NCBI GenBank assembly: GCA_900169235.1 | Contig: FWCC01000078.1 | Coordinates: 1-64,000, forward strand | DNA: 64,000 nt | Direction of reading: 5' to 3' | Source: Zarea fungicola | Lineage: Eukaryota; Ascomycota; Sordariomycetes; Hypocreales; Cordycipitaceae | The notes under the pieces: model-generated | The model's database searches: none | Told to the model about the DNA's origin: nothing | Seen by the model: only the letters and a program-made list of their open reading frames with translations | Part shown: positions 34,843 to 44,841 of the stretch, piece after piece | Layout of the letters: each line of letters begins with the position of its first letter | How positions within the stretch are numbered: position 1 is the stretch's first letter | Program-made: the position numbers and the translations under genes

Positions 34843-35486
34843 ATGCGTTACCATGTGTTGATTGCCAGCTTGGCTCTCGGTATCTTTGGGAGCCCAACCG
34901 CAAACGAGGTAGGGACATATGAACCCCAATGCATGCAAAACAAAGAAACAGTAGAATCTTGCTGACACAGATTCTGTACAAGGACGCCGAATGCATGAGG
35001 CCCCCAACTGAAGCGGAGAAATCCGCCTACCCGGATCGCATTTGGTTCACCGGCATGGAGAACCAGCCCAAAGGCAATGCCACTGGTCGTTATGGCCTGA
35101 CAAACGACCACGGTGCTACAGCTGCCTACTGGCGCTTCCAGCCCGGCCTGGTCGAGCAAATCCCCAACGGAGCTGTCCCAGCGGTGCCCGGGGTGGCCAC
35201 TACCACGTCGCTTGCCAAGCGTCTGCCTGACTGGATGCAACTCTTCTTCGAGCTGGGCTGTCAAGTCTACGGAGCGCAAGTAGACAGGCTGGCGAGCAAC
35301 CTGTGCTATGGTAACTGGGGCCCTTCAGCGATGAAATCGATCAAAATTCCGTTCATGAACCACAACGACTGGATCAACTTTTATGAGGATAAGAGCTGCC
35401 GGCAGTACTATGGTCAAATCTTTGACTTTTCCGGCTGTCTTAATATACCTTACATGAGCTTCTATGGATGTACAAGATGTCGTTGA
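34843..35486 (+). CDS. Secreted cysteine-containing protein, paralog B
   Basis: Two exons, 34843..34908 and 34971..35486, with a 62-bp intron (GTAGGG...GCTGACACAG, phase 0), giving 193 residues. Exon 1 encodes the signal peptide (MRYHVLIASLALGIFGSPT), the same gene structure as paralog A. The mature chain carries LTND, LCYGNW and FSGC elements aligned with A, plus an additional N-terminal Cys and a C-terminal pair (GCTRC). Identity with A is low, so the duplication is old or the proteins evolve fast. No domain is recognised. An extracellular role is supported by the signal peptide and Cys content; anything more would be a guess. Confidence 0.78.
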
Positions 35487-36084
35487 AAGCAGCAAAGTTT
35501 TTTTTCGGCAATGAGTAGCTCACCGTTATGGACGATAATAGATATGTGCTCAGAGGAGGGCATGACTGGAGTCAGACAACAAACTAAATCAAACTAGATA
35601 GAAAGACACCACCTGCATCTCGGAACGAAATTTCAAGGACGCGTAAAATTCTACACTTTGAAGTGAACTGTATTGTCAGATTGCAAAGTGTGAAAATTGA
35701 ATCGTACTGGCATTTCCGCCATATGTGATCTATTATTGTCAAGGAAGGGTATTGAAGGAATCTTTCAGAAAACACGTCGACGAGTGGCTCAGCCGACCAG
35801 CCGATGCCCGAGTGTGCCAATATCTCCACTTACTTCGCAAGAGATACCAATCTCTACTCACGGACAACCCGATAGCCGGATAAGAACACGGGATATTACT
35901 TGAATGAAAAGGGGAAAGTCAGTAATATACAGCCTGATGATTATAGGATACCTTCATCGCAACGTCATCAATCACCTCCAATCATGTCGGTAATCCACAA
36001 TAGAGTCGTACGATATGGCTCTCAAAATGCCATGTTTGAAAACCGAAAACCCAAGCTCCATTAGCTTCAAGAACAGGTCAAGGT
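35487..36084. other. Intergenic region
   Basis: About 600 bp, no supported gene. Confidence 0.5.
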
Positions 36085-37020
36085 GCCATGAATCTGCGTC
36101 GTAGGAGCTGGCATCTCTGGTCTGCATTGTGCAGACGGCCTGATCTGTAGTGGCTTCCATGTCACTTTGTTGAAGGTAGAGACAGAGTCGGCGACCGAGT
36201 AAGCATAATTTACTGGTGTCCTCTTAAACTAACGCCAAATCTTGCAGGTACACCAGGAGCAGCTGTGTGGTCATTCGCTGGACAGGTAAGACACCCGGCG
36301 TGATGCCGTGCGTGAAGCTGACTTCTGCAGGGCCGCAAACTAGATTCACAGCGTTGAACAAATCCGATAATGAAGCCTGCCTCGGAAACAGCGGCCAAAC
36401 TTGTATTAAGCGAACCGGAGAGCAGTTTCTTGTCGATGCCAATGGCCACACGCTGCCTCGAAACATTGGGAAATGCGTGCGAAACACTTATTGAAGACAC
36501 AATGAAGGATGCATGAGAATACACGAGCAGCACTCGTATTCGATCAACCACGAGACTAGTTTCATATATTTCATCTTGCAAAAATCCAATGGACTACTTA
36601 AGACGAACGATTTCAGAGTCGCATGTGGGCACATGGCCGGACACGCACAGTGTCAAATTTGCAAACCCTATTACATCCCAGAACCTAAAGTATTTCCATC
36701 TCCAAAACGGTGCGGATGGTGCTGGAGCATTTTTCGATTAATCATCCATACCCGACATGTCGTCCCCAGCAACGCAGTCATGTTCCGACTACCTTCGAAC
36801 CAACGCGAAATCTGCTCGGATTGGCTGCCAGTCCTCAATAAACTTTCCTCATTGCGAAAAGTGCTCCGCCATCCCTGGCGAGCATAAATCCGTGACCAGT
36901 TGTCTGCATGACAGCGAGGAAGTCGTGATGACCAGTCATGTAATACGAAGGATTTGGCCGCAGTGTTTCGATATATTCCAACGACGAAGAAGGTGGTCCA
37001 CTTGGCGGAGCAACAGTTGA
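36085..37020 (+). pseudogene. Flavin amine-oxidase relic
   Basis: On the plus strand VVGAGISGLHCADGL (Rossmann FAD motif) and GFHVTLLKVE are followed by a stop. A surviving intron (GTAAGC...TTGCAG, about 36198-36247) leads to VHQEQLCGH, where amine oxidases have the GGR(V/I) strand and following sequence. Another intron-like stretch with GTAAGA and CTTCTGCAG follows. Then NPIMKPASETAAKL in one frame and FLVDANGHTLPRNIGKCV in another show a frameshift. Stops and frame changes continue to about 37020. The order of motifs fits an FAD-dependent monoamine/polyamine oxidase. Far too damaged to work. Confidence 0.7.
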
Positions 37021-37921
37021 TGTTGCCGCTCCGGCATGTGAGTCATTATTTTACCGCTGACTGATTTCACGCAGAACAGGAATATCTCAGAGTGGTGTCT
37101 CACCGGCGTGGCTGATGTTATACAGAGGAAGCAACACGCTGTCGTGGCGATGGAGCCGGGTTACTTACGTCCGCGGTAGCTTGATCTAGTCGGTGGCCAT
37201 TAAAGTTATATTAAGCTTTGAGAGTATTTTAGTTAGATATTTTATAATTAGACCAGAAAGCGGCTGTGACATGCGGCAGGTTGCCGATTTTGGCGGCTGT
37301 AAGCCCGTGGAAAGCCGTCAAATTCTAGGTTCACCACTGACAGTCAACAATCATGTACAAAAAATTTGGAAAATTGATTTACAAGCTAAAAGTAAATCCG
37401 TAGTAGGAAAATATTATGCAAAACTTTATTATAATTTTATTACAGTTACATTGTAACTATAAAGCTTTTTTCTAGTGAGTTTGGAAGACTAGGACCCTTC
37501 GTCACACGATGATCAATGACGTAAACCCGAGAAGGAAGAGTTCGACAACAACTTTAGAATCAATCTCAAGTAACTGCCTGCATGCCGGCATAGAAGGGTT
37601 AGCTAGCTGCCACTCATAACATGACGCATACATTGCTCCATTCTGCCCTCCCAGTCTGTCACTTGTTAGATAATCCACTGACTCCCTCATGGGTGTGTAT
37701 TTAGATGGTAAAGCCGAGACTTGACCAGAGTATAATAGGATCTAATGTAATGCGTAAATAGCTGCATGGATATTTTCTAGCTAGCAGTAGATGAATCGCC
37801 GAATCAGATGGCGAAGCCTGAATGCAAGGCATAACTCAATACTCTGGATTTAGTATCCAATCCAAGTTGATTGATTACCATCATGCTTGAATAGATAGCA
37901 GCAGCATGTGCATCATCCAAC
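37021..37921. other. AT-rich intergenic region
   Basis: About 900 bp, AT-rich especially at 37190-37470, with no supported gene. Confidence 0.5.
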
Positions 37922-38129
37922 TTAGTTGCCACAGCACTAAGATTATTAGCTATTGAACCAGATAACAAATGATATTAAGACTTACACCATGGACACGGCA
38001 TGGGCACGGGCAGCCAACACACTCGATACCGTCCTTGATGAGAATACCATCCCGGGCGGTCAGTTTGTGCGTCGTGCCAGCGGCAGCGAGGCTGACAAGG
38101 GCGGCAATGATGATGGCGTTGTACTTCAT
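37922..38129 (-). CDS. Secreted 52-residue peptide with six cysteines
   Basis: Two exons, 37986..38129 and a 15-bp terminal exon 37922..37936, with a 49-bp intron (GTAAGT...AATCTTAG, phase 0). Residues 1-18 form a signal peptide (MKYNAIIIAALVSLAAAG), leaving about 34 mature residues with cysteines at 37, 40, 42, 44, 49 and 50. The last two cysteines come from the micro-exon; without splicing the frame reads into the intron and lacks them. A TATAAATA box at 38214-38221 lies 85-92 bp upstream. The arrangement fits a small disulfide-rich secreted peptide (effector- or antimicrobial-like); no family is recognised and no activity is claimed. The very short terminal exon is the weakest part of the model. 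Confidence 0.65.
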
Positions 38130-38213
38130 TGTGAGGATGCTGGTATATCTGCAAAGTAGTTGAAACTGGTTGTTGAGAGGCTGTAGAGGAGATGTAGCAG
38201 GCGGCTCTCCTTC

Positions 38214-38221
38214 TATTTATA
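38214..38221 (-). promoter_or_regulatory. TATA box of the six-cysteine peptide gene
   Basis: TATAAATA on the minus strand, 85-92 bp upstream of the ATG at 38129. Confidence 0.5.
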
Positions 38222-40876
38222 ATATTGACTTGATGATTGAAGTCAACAGTTGCCCGTGGTGGATTATCATTTCCGATTTTGCAAAGCCCGGTTGCAAAAG
38301 TTCTTCTGGTCTACGTCTAGGTTCATACCGGGCTGTCAGTCACGATTACACTGCGGCACAAGCGTGCCAGTGACCTTCCTGTTTCAGCGAGAGTTCCCAC
38401 TTTGCTATCCGAGGTCCTCCAGCAGCATCGAAAGAAATCCTCCGTGTAGTTACTGGAGTCTGGATCTTCTTATCTATTCTCGCTGGAGAGGTTTTTCTTT
38501 TTCTTTTCCGAAATTAGCCTGTACGACTGTTGGCTTATCTCGAGGTAATCACGCACCTAACACAAGACTTGCATATAACTTCTATTTACTCCGAAATATG
38601 TGAGAGGGTCATGTCGACTCTCCTGATAAGTGATTAATATTATAATTCGTATCTATTAGGTAACTCGCCCGCCTGGCGTTGCAAGCCACCAGCACCTGCC
38701 AAAGCTGGCAACTTCAAAGCTGATGTTGCAACTTATTTGATGTGTTACACCCCACCCCATTGGTGAGCACGCGGCAACTTGTTGCAACAGAACTTTAAAG
38801 CTTAATAACTAGAGAACTACTGTAAATAACCGAAGTGGCGGCGGCGGGTGATGTACCCACGCTATCACAGGAAAGTTTTCGGTCTGACAATGATGAGCCG
38901 GCGACCTTTCTCGTCTGCTGATAACAGACCAACTAAACTTCCATTTTGAGGTGTCCAGACTGGTTTTTGGACTATTAGGATCGCTGGTATCAGTTAGAAA
39001 CTGCTTTCAACACGGTATGATCAAGCTTGCAATAGAAACAGTGAAAAGGTAAAATCTAGACAAGAACGTCCTGTCGTTTCCTTCAATTTATACAATTCAA
39101 TAGCCAGCATTATATAGTTACATTCTACTCCTTTGACACCTGGTCACCAGTGCCCTAGTCCTGCAAGCATACTCTAGTCGAAGAGGGGGATTCGGTGTAT
39201 ACCTGATTAGTAGACGGCACGGGTCGGCCCCGCAAGCCCAAGTGGATAGACGGTTTGAACGGCAGAACAAATATGACGTGAGCAACCAATAAGGGTAAAT
39301 GGATTAAAATAATGAACTTGTCCCTATCTCTTCAACCTTAACAGGGGTTACAAAGTTATTGTATATAACAATCCGTCATGCTTTACCCATCCCCTTGAGT
39401 GCTCGAGGCCTCCGAGTAGGTCGAGCTACGTACTAACGTAGCGGTTCAAGTGCAGCTCGTTACTGTACAAGCTATACATTGACTAGGAGACTGGCCAGTC
39501 AGGTTTCACGGTCACACGCCACAGCTTTCCTGTACAATTCTTGTGTAGTTCTTATACGGACGTAACGACGCTACGGCGATAAACGGTCTCACAACCGAAA
39601 ACCGCTCCGGCGCTAGTCGTAGGATTTTGGCCCAGAAATTCCCAACAAGGCAAAAGGTCTCATGTTTTTGGTGCTCTCCACAGTAGGGCTGGTATTTAGT
39701 CGCGTTCCACTCTTTCTTACACGAATGCCGATTCTTGTAGCTGAGAAAGAGCTTTTACTTTGGGTAGCGTAACTAAGCCGCAGCGAGCCTCCTCTGACGC
39801 GGGCGGACTTGTTCTAGCGGATCGAGGGTTTCGGCAATCGCTTCACATGCAACGCTGTCCTCCTGCTCCTCTACTTGCCTCAAGGGTGAGGTGTCCCGGT
39901 CCACTTCTCCAATCTCCTGGGTACACCTGCCGCTTCACTCTCTTTGCCTCGCTGATCCACTGCTTATCGTGGCTCCATTCAAGTTCAAAGCAAGGAAACT
40001 TGGTTGTGGGTGTAGTGTAACTCTATATCGATATGTGCGTGTTGTATCTGTGAGTTTTCCCGGCCTGCCTTGTTCGCACTGCGCTCCATGTTTTTGGTTC
40101 GGCCCTTGAAAGGGTTCGCATGTCAAGAAAGTGTTCCAGATCTACCCTGTCTTGTGGGGTAAGAAGGTCCTGGCAGATGTCATATCCATCACCCTGGTTC
40201 CTGCAGTGGAAGTTCTGTCGACAGAGATTGCCATAGGTGAATAACAGGAAACAGAGTCTCTCACATTGCCATTACCGCAAGCCAGTACGGTATGGCGTGA
40301 AGATGTTGACCAGACATTCTACGGAAGAGTAACGAATAGATTGGCCATGGACAGACAAAGAACGACAGATTCTGATTTGTCGACCATTGCGGAGTATTTC
40401 GAACCTTTTGAATCCGGGCGCAGCCTCGTTCACGACATGCACCGTACCATTTCGCGGACTTTTATGCGCTCGCAAGCTCTCTCCACGACTGTACTGAGCG
40501 CTGAGGTTCAAAAACTCGTGTACACCAGTGTCTGGTCCCCTCTACAAGCATAGCTGCTGTCGCACTGGAGCAAATAGCACCGCGGCCACCCGTCGCCCAC
40601 CACATGGTGTTCAAGGTAAATTGCTGTTTTCTCCCCTGCGCGGCTTCAATGAAGGAGGGCCGATTTTAACTTTAACTCTAGGAGTTATATCTGCTATCGG
40701 CTTGAGGCTGTAGCCAGACGTGGCAAATCAGAGAGGATGTCGAGAACTGACGTCAGCTGTGGCGATTCCGCACTTCTTCATGCATCTGCCTAGCTGGGTA
40801 TTTTCGAGCCTTAATAGACCCGACACCACCACTAAACCCGAACTCTTTCCAATCGAACCAGTGCTGTTTTTCCAAA
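38222..40876. other. Gene-poor region with coding relics
   Basis: About 2.6 kb without an intact gene. On the minus strand at about 39740-40130 one frame reads like protein (FELEWSHDKQWISEAKR; VYPGDWRSGPGHL) with stops, probably a decayed gene. A plus-strand frame at 40266-40553 (95 codons, with an internal AEYFEPFESGRSLVHDMH) is open but unrecognised. The GC shift relative to the AT-rich DNA at 37-39 kb supports former coding DNA here. Confidence 0.35.
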
Positions 40877-41626
40877 ATGGCTACCGAAGAAGCACAATGC
40901 ATCACTGATCCCTGTCAGCTACTTGAGTCTGGCCTCGCCATCGGACCTTCCAACCTCGCAGTCGACACCGCCGAGCGTAATTCACCGTCGCAGCCACAGA
41001 CACGGCAAGCAAGGCTAGTCCTCCTGCAGCCGCTCGCCACATGCACCATGCTGGCGGCCTGCCGCAAACCGTCCTCGTGTATGGTGCCCTTCCCTGACGG
41101 CCGCCCCAGCGACGCCATCGGTGACGAGTATCTCGACATCTCGCCGCTCAGCAGGGCATGGCGCCAGGCTCTGGCCAAAACTCTGCCCGTGCCGCGGCTC
41201 ACTTTTAACTTGAGCCTACCCAAGCCGGGCACCGGCGACAGCGAGGGCGAGGGCGAAAGCGACGATGCGTTGCAAAGGGTCTACTGGGACACAGCCACGC
41301 CGGCGCGCGGACGGCACCTGGCCGTTGCGGCGCGCGATGTGATGCACCTAGTCACTACCATTGCCACCACAATGCGGATGCGCGTGCAGGGCGATGTCCG
41401 GTTTGAAGTGGTGTACGATGAAGACGAGGGCCTGTCACTGAGGGCTATGAAGCTGTTGAAGAAGCAGCTCCTGGACATTGCCGAGGCCAAAGAGAAAATC
41501 GCAGGGCTTGAGAGCGCCCGCGCGCGTGAGACTGCTGAGGATACCACGGTAGGCAAGGCTACTCAGACAGTCGTGGAGGTCAGTTATCCTTTGTGGACAG
41601 GTGCGCAGCAGGCTGAGAAGCTCTAA
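40877..41626 (+). CDS. Unrecognised protein with C-terminal coiled coil
   Basis: Open frame of 249 codons from an ATG in good context (CCAAAATGG). It is Pro/Ala-rich at the N-terminus, with a GDSEGEGESDD acidic patch near the middle and a likely coiled coil near residues 190-225 (AMKLLKKQLLDIAEAKEKIA). GC-rich, with a codon pattern unlike the surrounding AT-rich DNA. The real gene probably continues: a GTCAGT donor follows VVE at 41580, and downstream DNA to 42030 has protein-like frames. No domain or membrane segment is recognised. Confidence 0.6.
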   Translation: MATEEAQCITDPCQLLESGLAIGPSNLAVDTAERNSPSQPQTRQARLVLLQPLATCTMLAACRKPSSCMVPFPDGRPSDAIGDEYLDISPLSRAWRQALAKTLPVPRLTFNLSLPKPGTGDSEGEGESDDALQRVYWDTATPARGRHLAVAARDVMHLVTTIATTMRMRVQGDVRFEVVYDEDEGLSLRAMKLLKKQLLDIAEAKEKIAGLESARARETAEDTTVGKATQTVVEVSYPLWTGAQQAEKL

Positions 41627-41639
41627 ACATGTGGCAGTA

Positions 41640-42030
41640 GCGCATGGATGCGCTCAACTCAAGAAATTGTACGTGTCCTGACGAGTAAAATTGAGGCCAT
41701 GATCCGTGGAAAGGCAGACTTTGCGCAACCATAACAGTTCTTGCTCTGCGACGATGACGTGCGCGAGAGCCCTACGGTGACAGTCGTCGCATACTCTCCT
41801 GCATCTCTTGGAGCCATTTCATCCGTGGATGGACGTGCCTCTGAAATATCTTTTCAGCGAGGCAATTACTCACTACACTGAGTAATTAGCAGCTCAAGCT
41901 ATTGGATGAAGCCTTGCGAAATCTGAAGCAGATCGGTACAAGACCTGATGTGCTGTTCGTATCTAAAGGATTCCACGTCACCTCAAAGCAATGGCGTGAC
42001 GCAATGAATAAATATATGCGACATGGCTAG
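41640..42030 (+). other. Probable downstream exons of the coiled-coil gene, unresolved
   Basis: Plus-strand frames read WMRSTQEIVRVLTSKIEAM, then (after a TAA near 41732) FLLCDDDVRESPTVTVVAYS, and after an AATTAGCAG acceptor-like site QLKLLDEALRNLKQIG ending MNKYMRHG and TAG at 42028. GTACGT at about 41670 and CATAACAG at 41739 would make a 69-bp intron, but phases with the upstream exon do not all agree. Either my splicing is wrong or the gene is damaged. Confidence 0.45.
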
Positions 42031-44313
42031 CTCGAATAATTGATAATTTGAACATACTAGTTCAACGCCGTGTGGTCGGATGGGACTACATCACTTGCCA
42101 TGGCCCAACAACTTGCTTTCAATGTGTTTGAATAGTGAATTTGACGCGACGGAACTTCTGCTAGCTTCAGCGCGATTTAGACTTCCCATTTAATTCGTTC
42201 AGTAAGAGTAGTAGCAACGATCACTAGAATCGACGTAGTGAAGAGCACTGGGGGCGCAACAATACTTATTGCAAGAGGAGGAGCACCTCTTGCAAACTAC
42301 GTTTGCGTTGGTGGCGAGTACATGTGATGAATGGGGGCGAATAATGATACATACACTCTTGGGGTAAGTCACCATCTAAGCTTGCTCGCCTATCACCTTT
42401 GCCTGGTTTATGTGACTCTATTCAAGGGATTTAAATCATCAGTCTATGGTCGATTAATAGCCTGTGGACTGGGGAGTAGTACGGGTTAGCAGTTCGGGCG
42501 GGATGATGCTCGCACGTTTACAAGCGCTGAGAGATTAGCCAAGTTTTACCTTTCCGGCATTCATAATTGATGTTATATACGTACCGAAAAATGCTAGGCA
42601 TGGTATAATTGTGTATGCTTTCATAGTGTAGGAGCTGGAAATAGGATTGTGGTTCGTTTTGGGTAGATGGATAGCGGAGGAGTAAAGGGTAAGATTCAAG
42701 GCGCACAGGGAGGGCAATTCTCCTGTTTTATACCGTATTGATTGCATGTCTTGGTGGTTTAAATGCCGAGACATTGTGGTATGAAGGGTATTCCTAGTAG
42801 CTGGTAGATCGCAGGCGACACTTTCGGTGAGACAACAGCAATTTAAAAGGCAGGATAAGTGGACATTGATGCATCCTGTAATGTTGCAGTGGATAGGACG
42901 CAATATTTCTGTACTGTGAGAAAGGCGAGTTTCTTTCGCTACCAGCTGTCCTTTCCTTTGACAGTAGGTGACGCTACCTCATGAGGCCATAAGGATAACC
43001 CAGCATTGCTGTCAGGACCAGCCTGCTAGATAACAACTGGGCCACGGAGACCCCAAAAAGATCAAGTAATGTCCAGCTGTGGCGGGACATCCTTAGCATC
43101 CAATATACACCTTCTAGGTGAGTGACAATTGCGATGGGGCCGTCGGCAACGTCAATTTGGTCTCTCCGCGAATTACAGATCTTTCTTTTTCTACAGGTAC
43201 AGTGACAATCTTTCCCCTGTTTTAGCTCTAGCATCATACATGTTTTATCTGCTGCATGCAAGCTTTGTCTATAGCAGTTCGTCGCTAGGGTGTCTTGGAT
43301 TTGTCACGGCTCATGCCAGGATACAGGATCTGGAACTAGGACAGCGCACTAGCCGTGAGTGATGAATGGAAAAGATGTCATATTATTATTGATTAATATA
43401 TTAATTAGAAACTGCCACCTATTTGGTGTCGTATCCTGTCAACCTCATCTACTGCTGCTGACGGGCGAACCCTCCCTTCTTCACTTGCACCGCAAGCGAT
43501 AACTTGGCAAATCGTGGGACAATCATTGTATTGAACATGGACACAAATAGATCAGACAGTGGTTTGGTTGAAGCCTGAGTAGAGTGGCATGAGCAAGAGT
43601 TGTACACCGAATCAAGCGTTTCACAGAAGCGTCATGATGCGCTGCCACGAAGATGCTATATTGGGATAGACATTATTGATTAGCGCTTTCCAAGCATACA
43701 CGCAGGAATTTTGTCTCGAAGGGAACATCTGACGGCAGAGGACTGTAATGTATCTGGGGCTTACATGCCGATACGACGCAGAAGCTCACAGAAAAAGGCA
43801 GCTGTCGAGATACTGGGGGTGCTATCGCCTCCCGGCGGCGACATACACGCACGCACACGAAAACAAGAGAGAGAAAAAGGGATGAAGAATGAAATTTATT
43901 TGGTGGTTATTTCACCAGTAGGTGTATTTTTCGCCTCATTGGTATCCGACAAAGGGGGCCAGTTACTACACTCACCCGAGTTTGTACAAGATCTGTCTGC
44001 GATGCCATTCGTTTAGGCGCATGGCTGTGTGTCCGCCGCCGCGGTGATTGTCGCACTATGACCAACCTTTTTCACTTTAGTATCAAGAAAATTCAGAAAA
44101 TCCAGATAAATCAGATAAATCAGAGAATATCTCACAAAGGGCATTGACATTCGTATATCCAATTAACCAATCTTACATTTACTATCCTATTAACTGTCTT
44201 TATTACACAATTCCAATTATGCGTGGTTTACAAAAGCCAGATTCGGCAGCACCTTGTAGCCAGTCATATCCCCAGTCCATTTCTGACCTTGGCGAGACTG
44301 ACTCCCGCCCTTC
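42031..44313. other. Intergenic region
   Basis: About 2.3 kb without a supported gene apart from the second copy of the dispersed repeat (43012-43134). Confidence 0.4.
43012..43134. repeat. Dispersed repeat, copy 2
   Basis: Matches 32410-32535 over about 120 bp. On the minus strand this copy is open (VTHLEGVYWMLRMSR) while copy 1 carries a stop, so the element may once have been coding. Confidence 0.65.
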
Positions 44314-44841
44314 TCAATCAAGGGCCAATCGGCTCAGCTCAGCGTTGAGGCTCTGGATCAACGCCCTGATCTCGACCTCCGTCTTGACCCCCAAGGACGA
44401 CGCACCACCGCCACCAAGCGACACAGTCGCGGTATCCTCCTGGATCGAATACAGCGGGTCCAACTCCTCGGAAAGCTGAGCAGCAGGCTTCGCGTGACTG
44501 CTCACGCTGGTTCGGCTACTGGGGTAGCCCTGAGAGGACGTGTTGCTCTCGCTGCTGCCCCCTCCGCTGCTGGAGCTGGTGCCGCTCTCCCCTGAACGTT
44601 GCTGGAGTCTCCTCGCCCAGGTCGACGGCGGGTACGAGGCACCGCCGCCTCCGCTGCCGGCGCTGGTGCCGCTATCCCCGGACCGTTGTTGGAGCCTCCT
44701 CATGCGGGCCGACCAGCCTCCACTGCTGCTGGTATCCTCGGAGCTCTGTTGTAGTCTCGGCAGCTTCGAGGCACCACTGCCACCGGGGGCATTGTCGCCT
44801 GCTGGGCGGTGCTGGCTCTGCTCGTCGGCCCGACCGTCCTT
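44314..44841 (-). other. In-frame open extension after the stop of HNH gene A
   Basis: Directly after the TAG of HNH gene A (44842-44844) the same frame remains open for 176 codons to 44314, with no stop. It holds three copies of an RLQQRSGESGTS-like unit separated by Ser/Gly stretches and ends in an ordered-looking segment (EVEIRALIQSLNAELSRL). Codon use is GC-rich like the HNH gene. It may be a C-terminal domain reached by stop-codon readthrough, a former part of the protein cut off by a mutation, or a separate ORF beginning at ATG 44703 (129 codons). Confidence 0.5.

Noticed and set aside
42560..42630. Tiny secreted peptide beginning MKAYTIIPCLAFF on the minus strand
   Set aside because: A signal-like start and a GTACGT donor exist, but the possible exons give only about 26 residues and the downstream splice sites are ambiguous.
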